Shown here: positions 53,540-63,263 of the stretch, piece after piece | Numbering within the stretch: the first letter of the stretch is position 1 | Layout of the letters: each line of letters begins with the position of its first letter | Origin: Aquimarina brevivitae | GTDB taxonomy: Bacteria > Bacteroidota > Bacteroidia > Flavobacteriales > Flavobacteriaceae | Direction: 5' to 3' | DNA length: 64,000 bases | Assembly: GCF_004216895.1 (NCBI RefSeq) | Contig: NZ_SGXE01000002.1 | Location: forward strand, 682,001 to 746,000 | The notes under the pieces: model-generated | What the model was told of the DNA's origin: nothing | What the model saw: the letters and a program-made list of their open reading frames with translations, nothing else | Database searches by the model: none | Program-made: the position numbers and the translations under genes

Positions 53540-53952
53540 AAAATACGTTGTCCAGTTTGTGGGCAAAATAAACCTGAATAAGTACTAGCATCTTTGTAAG
53601 CATTATTTTTTATTCCACTAGTATAGGTACGGTTATTTAAGCGGTCCGTATTGAAGGCGTTGATATATACTTTAACGTTACTTTCAGGAATAGCAATATT
53701 ATAATTAGGGGTTACCGTTTTATATTTAGGCTTTTCTTCGAGTACCATCGAAAATTGATCTCTAAACGCCTCTCTTCTCAAGTCTCTAGAAAGATCAACT
53801 TCAGTAAGTACAAAATTGGTTTCAGATTTGATTTCTTTTAAATTGCTTAAGGACGATCGTACCTCTGGTATCGGTATACCGTATTCCTGTAGTTCTTGCG
53901 CTTGACTAAAAGCACAAAAGAATAACAAAGAAAATATACCTATCAATTTCAT
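53536..53952 (-). CDS. Secreted hypothetical protein
   Basis: A 138-residue exported protein (signal peptide cleaved near SQAQ, residue 19). The mature part opens ELQEYGIPIPEVRSSLSNL and has no cysteine cluster or enzyme motif I can recognise. Its stop overlaps the CvfB-like gene on the opposite strand by 4 bp. Function unknown. Confidence 0.65.
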   Translation of the reverse strand: MKLIGIFSLLFFCAFSQAQELQEYGIPIPEVRSSLSNLKEIKSETNFVLTEVDLSRDLRREAFRDQFSMVLEEKPKYKTVTPNYNIAIPESNVKVYINAFNTDRLNNRTYTSGIKNNAYKDASTYSGLFCPQTGQRIF

Positions 53953-54068
53953 AAAATAAATAATTTTAATGCTAAGATATCAAAAATCTTGTAGTTCACT
54001 ACCTAAAGTATAGCTCGGAATAGGAGTATAGTATTTATTATTATATTTTTGAATTAAAATAAAAACTC

Positions 54069-54911
54069 ATGAGTACTATAGACTGGAAAATAGCCAAAGA
54101 ATATAAGGATATAACCTACAAAAAATGTGATGGTGTAGCAAGAATTGCCTTTAATAGACCTGATGTTCGAAATGCTTTTAGGCCAAATACAACAAGCGAG
54201 TTGTATGATGCATTTTATGATGCACAGGAGGATACATCAATAGGAGTAATCTTATTATCTGCGGAGGGACCTTCTTCCAAAGATGGTGTGTATAGTTTTT
54301 GTAGTGGAGGAGACCAAAAGGCTAGGGGACACCAGGGTTATGTCGGAGAAGATGGAAGACACCGTCTTAATATTTTAGAAGTACAACGATTAATTCGCTT
54401 TATGCCAAAAGTAGTGATAGCAGTAGTTCCAGGATGGGCTGTTGGTGGCGGACATAGTTTACACGTAGTTTGTGATATGACTCTTGCCAGTAAAGAACAT
54501 GCAATCTTTAAACAAACCGATGCAGATGTTACCAGTTTTGATGGTGGATATGGTTCTGCTTATCTAGCAAAAATGGTGGGACAAAAGAAGGCCAGAGAGA
54601 TATTCTTTTTAGGGCGAAACTATTCTGCACAGGATGCGTATGAAATGGGAATGGTTAATGCCGTTATACCGCATGCGGAATTAGAAGATACGGCATATCA
54701 ATGGGCTCAAGAGATATTGGCAAAATCCCCTACCTCTATAAAGATGCTCAAATTTGCCATGAATTTAACGGATGATGGAATGGTTGGGCAACAAGTTTTT
54801 GCCGGAGAAGCCACGAGATTGGCGTATATGACCGATGAAGCTAAAGAAGGTAGAAATGCTTTTTTAGAAAAGCGTAAACCAAATTTTAAGGATATCAAAT
54901 GGATTCCTTAG
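54069..54911 (+). CDS. menB: 1,4-dihydroxy-2-naphthoyl-CoA synthase
   Basis: A 280-residue crotonase-family enzyme. YSFCSGGDQKARGHQGYVGE and WAVGGGHSLHVVCDMTLASK form the oxyanion hole and active site, and TDADVTSFDGGYGSAYLAK follows, all typical of MenB. It cyclises O-succinylbenzoyl-CoA. -7 element TATTTTTG at 54044-54051, own terminator downstream. menA, menC and menE are not in the window. Confidence 0.95.
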   Translation: MSTIDWKIAKEYKDITYKKCDGVARIAFNRPDVRNAFRPNTTSELYDAFYDAQEDTSIGVILLSAEGPSSKDGVYSFCSGGDQKARGHQGYVGEDGRHRLNILEVQRLIRFMPKVVIAVVPGWAVGGGHSLHVVCDMTLASKEHAIFKQTDADVTSFDGGYGSAYLAKMVGQKKAREIFFLGRNYSAQDAYEMGMVNAVIPHAELEDTAYQWAQEILAKSPTSIKMLKFAMNLTDDGMVGQQVFAGEATRLAYMTDEAKEGRNAFLEKRKPNFKDIKWIP

Positions 54912-54996
54912 AGTTTCTGAGGTCAATGGATTTAAAACCATTATGTTTTCAATAGTGAACTACTCAATTACTTTTTTTTAACATAAGATAAGAATC

Positions 54997-55027
54997 AAAG
55001 AGTAGAGATATCATTTTTCTACTCTTT
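54997..55027 (+). terminator. Intrinsic terminator of menB
   Basis: Perfect 10-bp stem AAAGAGTAGA/TCTACTCTTT with an 11-nt loop, followed by T run. Confidence 0.8.
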
Positions 55028-55164
55028 TTTGAGTTGAGTATACTAGTGGTCATCAAATACTGCCATAAATAAGCCAGAGTCTTGGTAATAATGAATGAAT
55101 TTAATAGTTAACTATAAAGAGCTAACACAAATTTAGAATATAACGAACTCAAATATCCCACATA

Positions 55165-55782
55165 ATGCCAATCATTAAAGAAGAAGATTTAATAGGGCTC
55201 CATGATAAGATCGAAGAATCACAAGTGGAGCAGGAAAAGTTAAAAGGCTTATTGGATTTGAAAGATCAAAAGCTAAAAAATGCTAATGTGTTAGCGCATA
55301 AGCTTAGAATTACTTGTGTTGTGCTAGTAGTTTTATTTTCTGGGTATTTGATATACACTTATGCATTTTCTGGGCCCGATTCAATTGATAATTTCTCTAC
55401 GATATCAAGTGTAACAGAGGAGCGCAACGAAGTAATTATAGATTCTTTAAAGGAGGAAATAAAAGCACTAAAGAAGACCAATGTAAAATTGCAGGATCTA
55501 CGAAATATTTATTTGTATCGAAAGTTGATTGCTGAAGATACTATTTACTCTGTGCAAGTACAGTCTTTTAGAGAAGAAAAAATTGCTTCTATTACTGATA
55601 AATTTTCCAATGCATTGGTCTACGAAGGGGAAGATTTTTTTAAACTTAGTCTAGGTTTGTTTGAGACTGTAAAAGAAGCACGTTACTTTAGGAGACAATT
55701 GATTCGCGCAGGTTTTTCTAATAAAATTTTTGTAATCTCATATTTAAAAGGTGAACGGGTTAAGATTGAAAATCCATTTTAA
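55165..55782 (+). CDS. Membrane protein with coiled coil and SPOR-like domain
   Basis: A 205-residue protein. Residues about 5-45 are a coiled coil, about 49-69 one transmembrane helix (TCVVLVVLFSGYLIYTYAF), followed by another coiled coil and a C-terminal region (SVQVQSFREEK, FFKLSLGLFETVKEARYFRRQL) resembling a SPOR domain, which binds denuded peptidoglycan glycans. It could act in the septal envelope. The SPOR assignment is inferred. Confidence 0.65.
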   Translation: MPIIKEEDLIGLHDKIEESQVEQEKLKGLLDLKDQKLKNANVLAHKLRITCVVLVVLFSGYLIYTYAFSGPDSIDNFSTISSVTEERNEVIIDSLKEEIKALKKTNVKLQDLRNIYLYRKLIAEDTIYSVQVQSFREEKIASITDKFSNALVYEGEDFFKLSLGLFETVKEARYFRRQLIRAGFSNKIFVISYLKGERVKIENPF

Positions 55783-55820
55783 TTACTTCCTTTAACTATA
55801 TCGACTTGCTATAAAAAGCA

Positions 55821-55853
55821 AGTAGCATTGTAAAATGATATTACAATGCTACT
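55821..55853. terminator. Hairpin between convergent genes
   Basis: Perfect 13-bp stem AGTAGCATTGTAA/TTACAATGCTACT around AATGATA; a second hairpin ACTTGCT/AGCAAGT lies just before it. The minus-strand side has the better T tract, so it mainly serves the E1 gene to the right. Confidence 0.7.
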
Positions 55854-55879
55854 TTACTATACTTAAATTGAAAAGGTAA

Positions 55880-58294
55880 TTACCTCAATTGAGGATATTC
55901 TTTAGGATTCACCTCGTGCATAATTTGGTAAACTTTTTCAAAAATATCTTCTGCAGATGGTTTACTAAAATAATCTCCATCCGTACCAAAAGCAGGTCGA
56001 TGCGGTTGTGCACTTAGTGTTTCTGGTTTACTGTCAAGATATCTATAAATATTTTGGTTATCCATAAGTTGTTGTAAAATGTATCCGGTAGCACCACCTG
56101 GTACATCCTCGTCTATAATCAACAATCTATTGGTCTTAGCAACACTTTTACTGATATCTTTGGCGATATCAAATGGTAGTAACGATTGTACATCAATTAC
56201 TTCTGCATCGATACCAACTGCTAATAATTCTTTTGCTGCTTGTTCTACCAGTCTTAGTGTAGATCCATAAGACACTAAGGTCATGTCTTTACCTTCTTTT
56301 AAGGTTTCTACAACACCTAATGGTGTTCTTATTTCTTCAAGGTTAGCAGGCATTTTTTCTTTTAAACGATACCCATTAAGACATTCTACTACCACTGCTG
56401 GTTCATCACTTTCCATAAGGGTGTTATAGAATCCAGCTGCCTTAGTCATATTTCTTGGTACCAGAATATGAATTCCTCTTAATAAGTGAATTAATCCACC
56501 CATTTGTGAGCCTGAATGCCAAATTCCTTCCAGACGATGACCTCGGGTTCTAATGATTAACGGTGCTTTTTGTCTTGCAAACGTTCTGTATCTTAGTGTA
56601 GCAAGATCGTCACTTAGACCTTGTACACAGTATAAAATGTAATCTAAATATTGAATCTCTGCAATAGGTCGTAGACCACGCATAGCCATTCCGATTCCCT
56701 GACCGACAATGGTAGCCTCTCTAATCCCTGCATCAGATACACGGATTTCTCCATATTTATCCTGTAGGCCTTCTAAACCTTGGTTTACATCACCAATTTT
56801 ACCACTGTCTTCTCCAAAAATAAGGGCTTCGGGAATACGGTTAAATAGTTTATCAAAGTTATCTCTAATGATAATTCGACCATCGACAAGTTCCGAGTCC
56901 TCGTTAAACACTGGTTTAACCTCTTGTACATTGGTTACTTTAGAATCGTATTCGTTGTAAAGGTGATCACTATACTTAGGCTGAATTTTTTCGATATAGG
57001 AATTAATCCAATTTTGCAAAGCTTTCTTTTCGGGTAAATTTTCTTTAACTACATAGCGCAATGCTTTGCGAGTAGCTTCAAGAATATCTTTTCTAATCGG
57101 TTCGTCCTTGTCACTTAAGGTTTTGACAAGTGGTGCAATAAAATTTTTATTACTGCTGTTAGCTACCAGGGCATTTAATTGAGCAAGTGCTTCTTGCTGT
57201 TCTGCTTTAATTTCAGCAATAAATTCGTTCCAAGCTTCGGTCTTTCCTTTTCGAACTTCTTTTTTGCACTCTTTTTCAATTTGTATCGCCTCCTCTTCAG
57301 TAGCTATTTCGTGCTCAATGATCCACTCTTTGAACTTTTTGATACAATCGTGTTCTTTTTCCCATTTTAATCGCTCTTCACTCTTATATCTTTCGTGCGA
57401 TCCCGAAGTCGAATGTCCTTGTGGTTGTGTTAGTTCTTTAACGTGTATGATTACCGGAACGTGATTTTCTCTGGCAAGCTTCTCCGCATTTTCGTAGGCT
57501 TCAATTAGCGCAGGGTAGTCCCATCCATTTACGACTAAGATTTCGTAGCCTTCAGTATGTTCATCTCTTTTAAAACCTTCGAGTATAGCAGAAATATTTT
57601 CTTTGGTGGTTTGATGCTTAGCGTGTACTGATATTCCATATTCATCATCCCAAATACTGATCACCATGGGTACCTGAAGAACACCACCGGCATTTACAGT
57701 TTCCCAAAATAGTCCTTCGCTGGTACTGGCATTACCGATAGTTCCCCAAGCTACTTCATTTCCGTTAATCGAAAAATTATCCCATCCTTGAACGGTTTTT
57801 TCATTTCGATAAACTTTCGAAGCTTGTGCTAGCCCTAGTAATCTAGGCATTTGACCAGCAGTAGGAGAAATATCGGAGCTTGAGTTTTTCTGTTCCGTTA
57901 ACTTTTTCCAGCTTCCATCTTCATTCAAACTGTGTGTAGCAAAGTGTCCACCCATTTGTCTTCCTGCTGCAAAGGGCTCTTTCTCGATATCCGTATGTGC
58001 GTATAATCCTGCAAAGAATTGATTGACCGTATATTTATCAATGGCCATCATAAATGTTTGGTCTCTGTAATAGCCAGACCTAAAGTCTCCATTTTTAAAA
58101 ACTCTAGCCATAGCCAATTGTGGTAGTTCTTTACCACCACCAAAAATTCCAAACTTTGATTTACCGGTTAATACTTCACGTCTTCCCAGTAGACTACATT
58201 CTCTACTTGTAACAGCAATTTTGAAATCTCTAAGTATTTGATTTCTATATTCTTCAAAAGAAATATTGGTTTTAGATAGTGTTTCAGGCTGCAT
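55880..58294 (-). CDS. Fused alpha/beta E1 of branched-chain/2-oxoacid dehydrogenase
   Basis: An 804-residue fusion of E1 alpha (about residues 1-450) and E1 beta (about 470-804). The alpha part shows VAWGTIGNASTSEG and QVPMVISIWDDEYGISV, followed by the phosphorylation-loop-like GHSTSGSHERYKS. The beta part has EDSGKIGDVNQGLEGLQDKYG, RTRGHR, QMGGLIHL and a C-terminal DEDVPGGATGYILQQ. It decarboxylates a 2-oxoacid and acylates the E2 lipoyl domain. The Mg-binding Asp and Asn expected at 188 and 217 are Asn and Asp (see findings). No E2 or E3 gene is nearby. Single gene. Confidence 0.9.
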   Translation of the reverse strand: MQPETLSKTNISFEEYRNQILRDFKIAVTSRECSLLGRREVLTGKSKFGIFGGGKELPQLAMARVFKNGDFRSGYYRDQTFMMAIDKYTVNQFFAGLYAHTDIEKEPFAAGRQMGGHFATHSLNEDGSWKKLTEQKNSSSDISPTAGQMPRLLGLAQASKVYRNEKTVQGWDNFSINGNEVAWGTIGNASTSEGLFWETVNAGGVLQVPMVISIWDDEYGISVHAKHQTTKENISAILEGFKRDEHTEGYEILVVNGWDYPALIEAYENAEKLARENHVPVIIHVKELTQPQGHSTSGSHERYKSEERLKWEKEHDCIKKFKEWIIEHEIATEEEAIQIEKECKKEVRKGKTEAWNEFIAEIKAEQQEALAQLNALVANSSNKNFIAPLVKTLSDKDEPIRKDILEATRKALRYVVKENLPEKKALQNWINSYIEKIQPKYSDHLYNEYDSKVTNVQEVKPVFNEDSELVDGRIIIRDNFDKLFNRIPEALIFGEDSGKIGDVNQGLEGLQDKYGEIRVSDAGIREATIVGQGIGMAMRGLRPIAEIQYLDYILYCVQGLSDDLATLRYRTFARQKAPLIIRTRGHRLEGIWHSGSQMGGLIHLLRGIHILVPRNMTKAAGFYNTLMESDEPAVVVECLNGYRLKEKMPANLEEIRTPLGVVETLKEGKDMTLVSYGSTLRLVEQAAKELLAVGIDAEVIDVQSLLPFDIAKDISKSVAKTNRLLIIDEDVPGGATGYILQQLMDNQNIYRYLDSKPETLSAQPHRPAFGTDGDYFSKPSAEDIFEKVYQIMHEVNPKEYPQLR

Positions 58295-58316
58295 GTGAAC
58301 GAATTTTAAAGGTTTG

Positions 58317-58347
58317 CAAATTTAACTAAAAAGTCATTCAAAAGCAA
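58317..58347 (-). promoter_or_regulatory. Bacteroidetes promoter for the E1 gene
   Basis: Minus strand TTG (58347-58345), 20-bp spacer, TAAATTTG (58324-58317), 22 bp before the start codon. Confidence 0.7.
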
Positions 58348-58475
58348 GATGGAGTGCTGTTAAGTTTTTGAGTATATTTTAAATATTTAGGTTTTTTATT
58401 GAATAATTATTGTTTTAAAGCTAATTATTAGTTTTTCATTAACAAATATTCAATATTTTTAGATTTTTAGTCCGT

Positions 58476-61295
58476 TTAATACCATTCTCTAGTAAAGAGC
58501 TTAATCAGCGTTTCAGGACTTAGGGTCACAATAAAACGAATTCGTTCGTCATAATCGGGTTGTCCTACTTCCCAACCTTTATTAGAGTAAAGGGGAAAGA
58601 AAACCTCAAAATAATCCTGAACTAGGCTTAAGCGTATTCCAGAATCATAAACAAACTCTGGAGCAACATTTCTATTCTTTATGAAACCAACATCTCCATA
58701 CAGGTAAATCCAATTCCAGATATTAGTATCTGCATTAAAGGTAGTAATCCATTGATTGGCGAATTGATTGTCAAGTTTGGACTTAAAACCTCCTTCTGCT
58801 AATATAATTTGTTGACTCGTGAATCCTGTATCCTCACTTCGACCCAAGTAACTGTAGTCAAATAAGTAATCGGTGGGTCTGTCTAGTGCAAAACTGAAAA
58901 AATCCCCATCTTTTTCGGTATCGTTATATAAAAATGTACCTGCAAAGAATCTCAAGTTGATTTGTCTGTTGTTTAGAAATAGTTTTCGATAATTAAGGGT
59001 AGTAGATATTTTACTAAAATTCTTGGCAATTTGATAATCAACCAAAAAAGATTTGAAGTTGGTCAAATTAAAATCAGAAAATTGATGTCTTACATTAAAA
59101 ACACTATAATCAGGTGTGGTTACAGGATTCTCCTCATTTCTTTCGCGCAACACATTAATACTACGTATAGTGGTTACCTGTCCTTGATTAGACCTTAAAT
59201 CTTCTGGACGATAAAAGAACTGTATAGTAGGCGAAAACCTTCTAAAAAGTAGATCTGGTGCATAACTAAACATATTACCGCTAAAAATATATTTAATCAT
59301 ATAAAGATCGTGATCACCTATTTGGTGACGATATGAAAAGCCTGCAGATCCAAGTAATTTATTTGATTTTATACCATAGAAAGGCGTTATTTTATAATTA
59401 AAATCTCTACGTATGAGGGTAGTGTTGTAAAACTTAGAACCTACCGTGAAGCCGTCATAAATATTAAATTCAAATTCTGGTATAAAAAATACCTGACTAT
59501 ATCTAGGGTCCTCCGCATCTTGAAAAAAGCGGAATTGTAAAGGACGGTTAAAGATCCATTTTAAGTTTCTGTAATTATTTCTACGATTTATTTCAGGTAC
59601 TTTTTGTTCATAATCCAAAGCTAATTTATCCAGGTCTGGATTGGCTATGGTTATTTTTTTTGTACCAGGCACACTTTCTATCCAGGTTTTTGAAATCAGT
59701 TGATCATCACGTATTCCTGCCAATGATATAGGCATAGCATTATTTCTAAAGTTTTTGATGGTGACCTCCAAAGAATCTTCACGCTTTTTGACTTTCTTTA
59801 TTTTAAAGTCTAATTTTTCTTTAGTAGGTATATAATCTTCAAAAAACCAGGCTACACTTTTAGTACTAGAATTTTTGGTTAGAATTTCCTTAAAATTATG
59901 CTGAGTAGCATACTTCAGGCTGTACTTTTCATAAAACTCCCGAATGCTATTTTGTATAATGTTATCATCTTCAAGATAATCTTCGAGATATTTAAAACCG
60001 ATACCGGCCTTATAGGCATTAGCGATGTTAGCGTTAAATTTAACTAAGCGATCTTTAGGAGTATTGAGCGGTTGATCGAGCATTAGTCGCGCCATATTTT
60101 TATAGGCAAGATAATATTGATCGTTAAATTCTAAGTCTGCCAAGTGGAACCATCTAAGTCCAAATATTTCGCTTAGATTGCCCACAATTTTCATTTTTGG
60201 ATAATATTGATTGACGTAATCAATCATTAATAAAATATGAATCCCATCTACCACCCAAGCTTCCTCGCGTGGGTTTATAAACAGAGTGTTTTCCAAATAA
60301 GCTTCCGTAATACTTTTTAGTTGCTTCACCTCATATTGGAAACCATCGGGAAATGGACGTAAAAAGTCAGGAAGTTGATTTAGTCCGTATACAGGATTAT
60401 TTTTATAATCACTTTCTGATACCATTAGCTTATCAAAAGGGTAAGATCCTAAGCGAAATTCTAAGAAATCAAATATTCGTTGGGTTGCTACTAACTTCAT
60501 TTCATTGCCCAGATCATTATCTTCAATGTCACTTAAAAACTCAGTATGCCCAAGATCAAAAGAATAGAATAAATCTTGCTGTACAAAATACAGATCTACT
60601 TTGTTTCGATTAGCCCCGGATAGCGCAATTGTTTTTTTAGAGTTGGTTGCTGTTTGGGAATTTGAGTTTAATTCTGTTTTCAGTGTGTATTTATCTGAAA
60701 ACGTAAGCTTAATATCGTAATCCATCATTGGAGCGTATAAGTCATCAAGATTTTTATGACTATACAAAACCCAATTATCAGTATATACCGCTGGGATGAT
60801 GTGCCAATATTTTAAATGAAAATTTCCATTATCGTAATAACCGTAGCGCGTAAATTTTTCACTTGGAATTTTAACCTGATAGGTTAATTGAAATGAAACT
60901 CTTTCTCCCGGAAGTAAAGGACTATTAAGTTGTACCTGTATAATATCTGATAGATCTTTATATCTATTCCAGGTAAGGTATTTATCATTAGAAGTAAAGG
61001 ATTGTATTACAGTTCTTCCTCTTTCTTCCTCTTTAGCATAATAAAAACGCTTTAAAAAGTCTTCAGAAAATCTTTTTCCTAGCTCGGTGGTTTTTCCGCT
61101 AAACGCATTCGCCCAGTCTAAAAAAAATATTTCCGTAAGTGTATCACTAGAGGTGTTGTGGTATTCAATAGTTTGGTCTATTGCAATTATTTTCTTTTTA
61201 TCATCCAAACTTGCTTCAATGCCAATCCGGTGCTGAGCGCTTATAAACTGGCACGAAATAAGAATACTACAATAAAGAAGCTTTTTTAGAGTCAA
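58476..61295 (-). CDS. Degenerate gluzincin (M1-like) protein with outer-membrane barrel
   Basis: A 939-residue exported protein (signal peptide ends FISAQ, residue 21). Residues about 22-250 look like the N-terminal beta-domain of M1 aminopeptidases and about 260-560 like the gluzincin catalytic region, but the HExxH site reads T330-E-A-Y-L334 and the WxxEG site reads W347-V-V-D-G351, so both His are missing. From about residue 590 the sequence is a beta-barrel to a C-terminal Tyr. The start must be TTG 61295: a stop codon lies just upstream and the TTGA overlaps the preceding gene's stop, implying coupled translation. Confidence 0.72.
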   Translation of the reverse strand: MTLKKLLYCSILISCQFISAQHRIGIEASLDDKKKIIAIDQTIEYHNTSSDTLTEIFFLDWANAFSGKTTELGKRFSEDFLKRFYYAKEEERGRTVIQSFTSNDKYLTWNRYKDLSDIIQVQLNSPLLPGERVSFQLTYQVKIPSEKFTRYGYYDNGNFHLKYWHIIPAVYTDNWVLYSHKNLDDLYAPMMDYDIKLTFSDKYTLKTELNSNSQTATNSKKTIALSGANRNKVDLYFVQQDLFYSFDLGHTEFLSDIEDNDLGNEMKLVATQRIFDFLEFRLGSYPFDKLMVSESDYKNNPVYGLNQLPDFLRPFPDGFQYEVKQLKSITEAYLENTLFINPREEAWVVDGIHILLMIDYVNQYYPKMKIVGNLSEIFGLRWFHLADLEFNDQYYLAYKNMARLMLDQPLNTPKDRLVKFNANIANAYKAGIGFKYLEDYLEDDNIIQNSIREFYEKYSLKYATQHNFKEILTKNSSTKSVAWFFEDYIPTKEKLDFKIKKVKKREDSLEVTIKNFRNNAMPISLAGIRDDQLISKTWIESVPGTKKITIANPDLDKLALDYEQKVPEINRRNNYRNLKWIFNRPLQFRFFQDAEDPRYSQVFFIPEFEFNIYDGFTVGSKFYNTTLIRRDFNYKITPFYGIKSNKLLGSAGFSYRHQIGDHDLYMIKYIFSGNMFSYAPDLLFRRFSPTIQFFYRPEDLRSNQGQVTTIRSINVLRERNEENPVTTPDYSVFNVRHQFSDFNLTNFKSFLVDYQIAKNFSKISTTLNYRKLFLNNRQINLRFFAGTFLYNDTEKDGDFFSFALDRPTDYLFDYSYLGRSEDTGFTSQQIILAEGGFKSKLDNQFANQWITTFNADTNIWNWIYLYGDVGFIKNRNVAPEFVYDSGIRLSLVQDYFEVFFPLYSNKGWEVGQPDYDERIRFIVTLSPETLIKLFTREWY

Positions 61296-62551
61296 GTTTT
61301 TTTATAAAATTTTAATGTTTTGTGATTTATTCCAAGAGGCTTGAGGTAGTATAAACCTTCTGCTAGATTGTCAATACTAATAGTCTTTATCCCATTGGAA
61401 GCACTAAATGACCTTAGTTTTTGTCCTAGTACGTTGTAAATATCAAAAAATATTTCTTCACCAGAACTATTAATGCGAACATTTAATTGATTTTCAACTA
61501 AATTAGGTTCTAAGGTTATGGATGCCGAAATGTAGTTAAAATCATAGGTGGATAAAAGCGCTTCTTCTAATGTCAATTCCATGACTACTGGTAGGTGGTC
61601 ACTTACCTGATACAAGGCTTGTCTAAGTTCAGAGCTATATGTGCCTGTGCATTCTGCATCATCAATGCGCTTATTATAGCAGTTTTCATTGTTGCCATAG
61701 GCCGCATAAGAGCCTTCGTTATAGTGCAAAACAGGATCGGATGATAGGTTTTGAGACATCATAATAAAATCAAAGCGATCATCGAGTCCTCCACCTGCAC
61801 CAAAATTATCAAATTCATTATTACTAAGACGGGTACTTTGTGTATGTAAATCGCTAAATGTGCTATTAGTGTGCCAATCGCCTGGTGTATTTATAGGGTC
61901 TACCATAATAATTGGATTATCAGGGTTCAATAACGCCTGATAAGCAGGTTCATCTGAAGAATATAAATTAAAGTCACCTGCAAAAAGTACATAAGCATCT
62001 TCAGCAAGATTCGGTAGATTGTCGATAAAGCCTTCGACCATTTCCAGCCTTTTGTTTTCGTTATCTATCCCTTGACTAGCTTTAAGATGAGCTACAAAAA
62101 CCTCTAAGTAAATAGGGTTAGTTTCTTGGTTTTCGGTAATAAATTGTAAAGTATACCAATTGATGTCTCTGATTGTGTTACTAATTCTTTCGCTATTGAG
62201 TAGCTTTAATTTCTTATTATTAAAAAATATAATTTGATGTAATTCTACATCAGAATTTGAAAAATTGGATAAAAAAGGTGCTCTAGAATATATTTGCCCG
62301 TCATCATTCATGGCATCATTTAAAATTTCATCGGCACCTGTTTCGTTTTCTAATTCGCAAATCATAAACAAATCAGGTTCGTAGGAATCAATAATTGTTT
62401 CCAAGTATACTTCTCTATTTGATGGTGGTGCCGTGGGATAATTCAAAACATTATAAAACATGGTTTTGATAACCGACTGTCCAAACCCAAGGGAACTACA
62501 GAGTAGTGTCAAAAACACTACTAGCGATAGGCTATTGCAACGAATATTCAT
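61292..62551 (-). CDS. Secreted endonuclease/exonuclease/phosphatase-fold protein with T9SS sorting domain
   Basis: A 419-residue protein: signal peptide to about residue 24, then an EEP-fold domain (MFYNVLNYP, FMICELENETGADE, LFAGDFNLYSSDEPAY and the C-terminal VSDHLPVVMEL). The last ~75 residues are a type A T9SS sorting domain (FDIYNVLGQKLRSF, IDNLAEGLYYLKP, KTLKFYK). It is thus predicted to be exported through the outer membrane and be surface-attached or released. Substrate could be nucleic acid or a phosphate ester. It overlaps the next gene (gluzincin-like) by 4 bp and is 19 bp from the LOG gene. Confidence 0.85.
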   Translation of the reverse strand: MNIRCNSLSLVVFLTLLCSSLGFGQSVIKTMFYNVLNYPTAPPSNREVYLETIIDSYEPDLFMICELENETGADEILNDAMNDDGQIYSRAPFLSNFSNSDVELHQIIFFNNKKLKLLNSERISNTIRDINWYTLQFITENQETNPIYLEVFVAHLKASQGIDNENKRLEMVEGFIDNLPNLAEDAYVLFAGDFNLYSSDEPAYQALLNPDNPIIMVDPINTPGDWHTNSTFSDLHTQSTRLSNNEFDNFGAGGGLDDRFDFIMMSQNLSSDPVLHYNEGSYAAYGNNENCYNKRIDDAECTGTYSSELRQALYQVSDHLPVVMELTLEEALLSTYDFNYISASITLEPNLVENQLNVRINSSGEEIFFDIYNVLGQKLRSFSASNGIKTISIDNLAEGLYYLKPLGINHKTLKFYKKT

Positions 62552-62570
62552 TCTATAAATGTAATAACGT

Positions 62571-63260
62571 TTAGAAATTAGGACTTAAGTTATATTCGCC
62601 GTAGAATTTGTCTAAGATTGCCAAAACCTCTTCCGGAGTATCAACTACGTGAATTAGATCCATATCACCGGGACTAATGTTTTTAAAACTATCCAGTAGT
62701 GTAGATTTAACCCAATCGATCAATCCACTCCAAAATTCTGTTCCTACCAGGATTATTGGAAACTTATCAATTTTTTTAGTTTGTATTAAAGTTATCGCTT
62801 CGAATAATTCATCTAATGTTCCAAAGCCCCCAGGCATTACTACAAAGCCTTGAGAATATTTTACAAACATTACCTTTCTTACAAAGAAATAATCAAAATC
62901 TAAGCTTTTATCACTATCGATATAAGGATTATCGTGTTGTTCAAAGGGTAAATCAATGTTTAGCCCTACGGAGGTTCCGCCTGCTAGGTGTGCACCTTTA
63001 TTACCAGCTTCCATAATACCTGGTCCACCACCGGTAATTACTCCGTAGCCGTGATCTACAATTTCTTTTGCAATGTCAACTGCTAATTGGTAATATTTAG
63101 TATCAATTTTTGTTCTTGCTGAACCAAATATGGAAACACAAGGTCCGATACGGCTCATTTTTTCAAAACCGTTAACAAATTCTCCCATAATCTTGAATAT
63201 TGCCCAGGAGTCATTGGTTTTAATCTCGTTCCAACCCTTATGATGTTGTTCTTTTCTCAT
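62571..63260 (-). CDS. LOG-family protein (TIGR00730)
   Basis: A 229-residue LOG-like Rossmann-fold protein with VITGGGPGIMEAGNKGA and the signature MPGGFGTLDEL. LOG proteins hydrolyse cytokinin riboside monophosphates in plants; many bacterial ones are nucleotide 5'-monophosphate phosphoribohydrolases of unknown role. It lies 3 bp after the uvrA stop, and 19 bp before the nuclease-like gene, so it is part of the same operon. Confidence 0.88.
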   Translation of the reverse strand: MRKEQHHKGWNEIKTNDSWAIFKIMGEFVNGFEKMSRIGPCVSIFGSARTKIDTKYYQLAVDIAKEIVDHGYGVITGGGPGIMEAGNKGAHLAGGTSVGLNIDLPFEQHDNPYIDSDKSLDFDYFFVRKVMFVKYSQGFVVMPGGFGTLDELFEAITLIQTKKIDKFPIILVGTEFWSGLIDWVKSTLLDSFKNISPGDMDLIHVVDTPEEVLAILDKFYGEYNLSPNF

Positions 63261-63263
63261 CTT

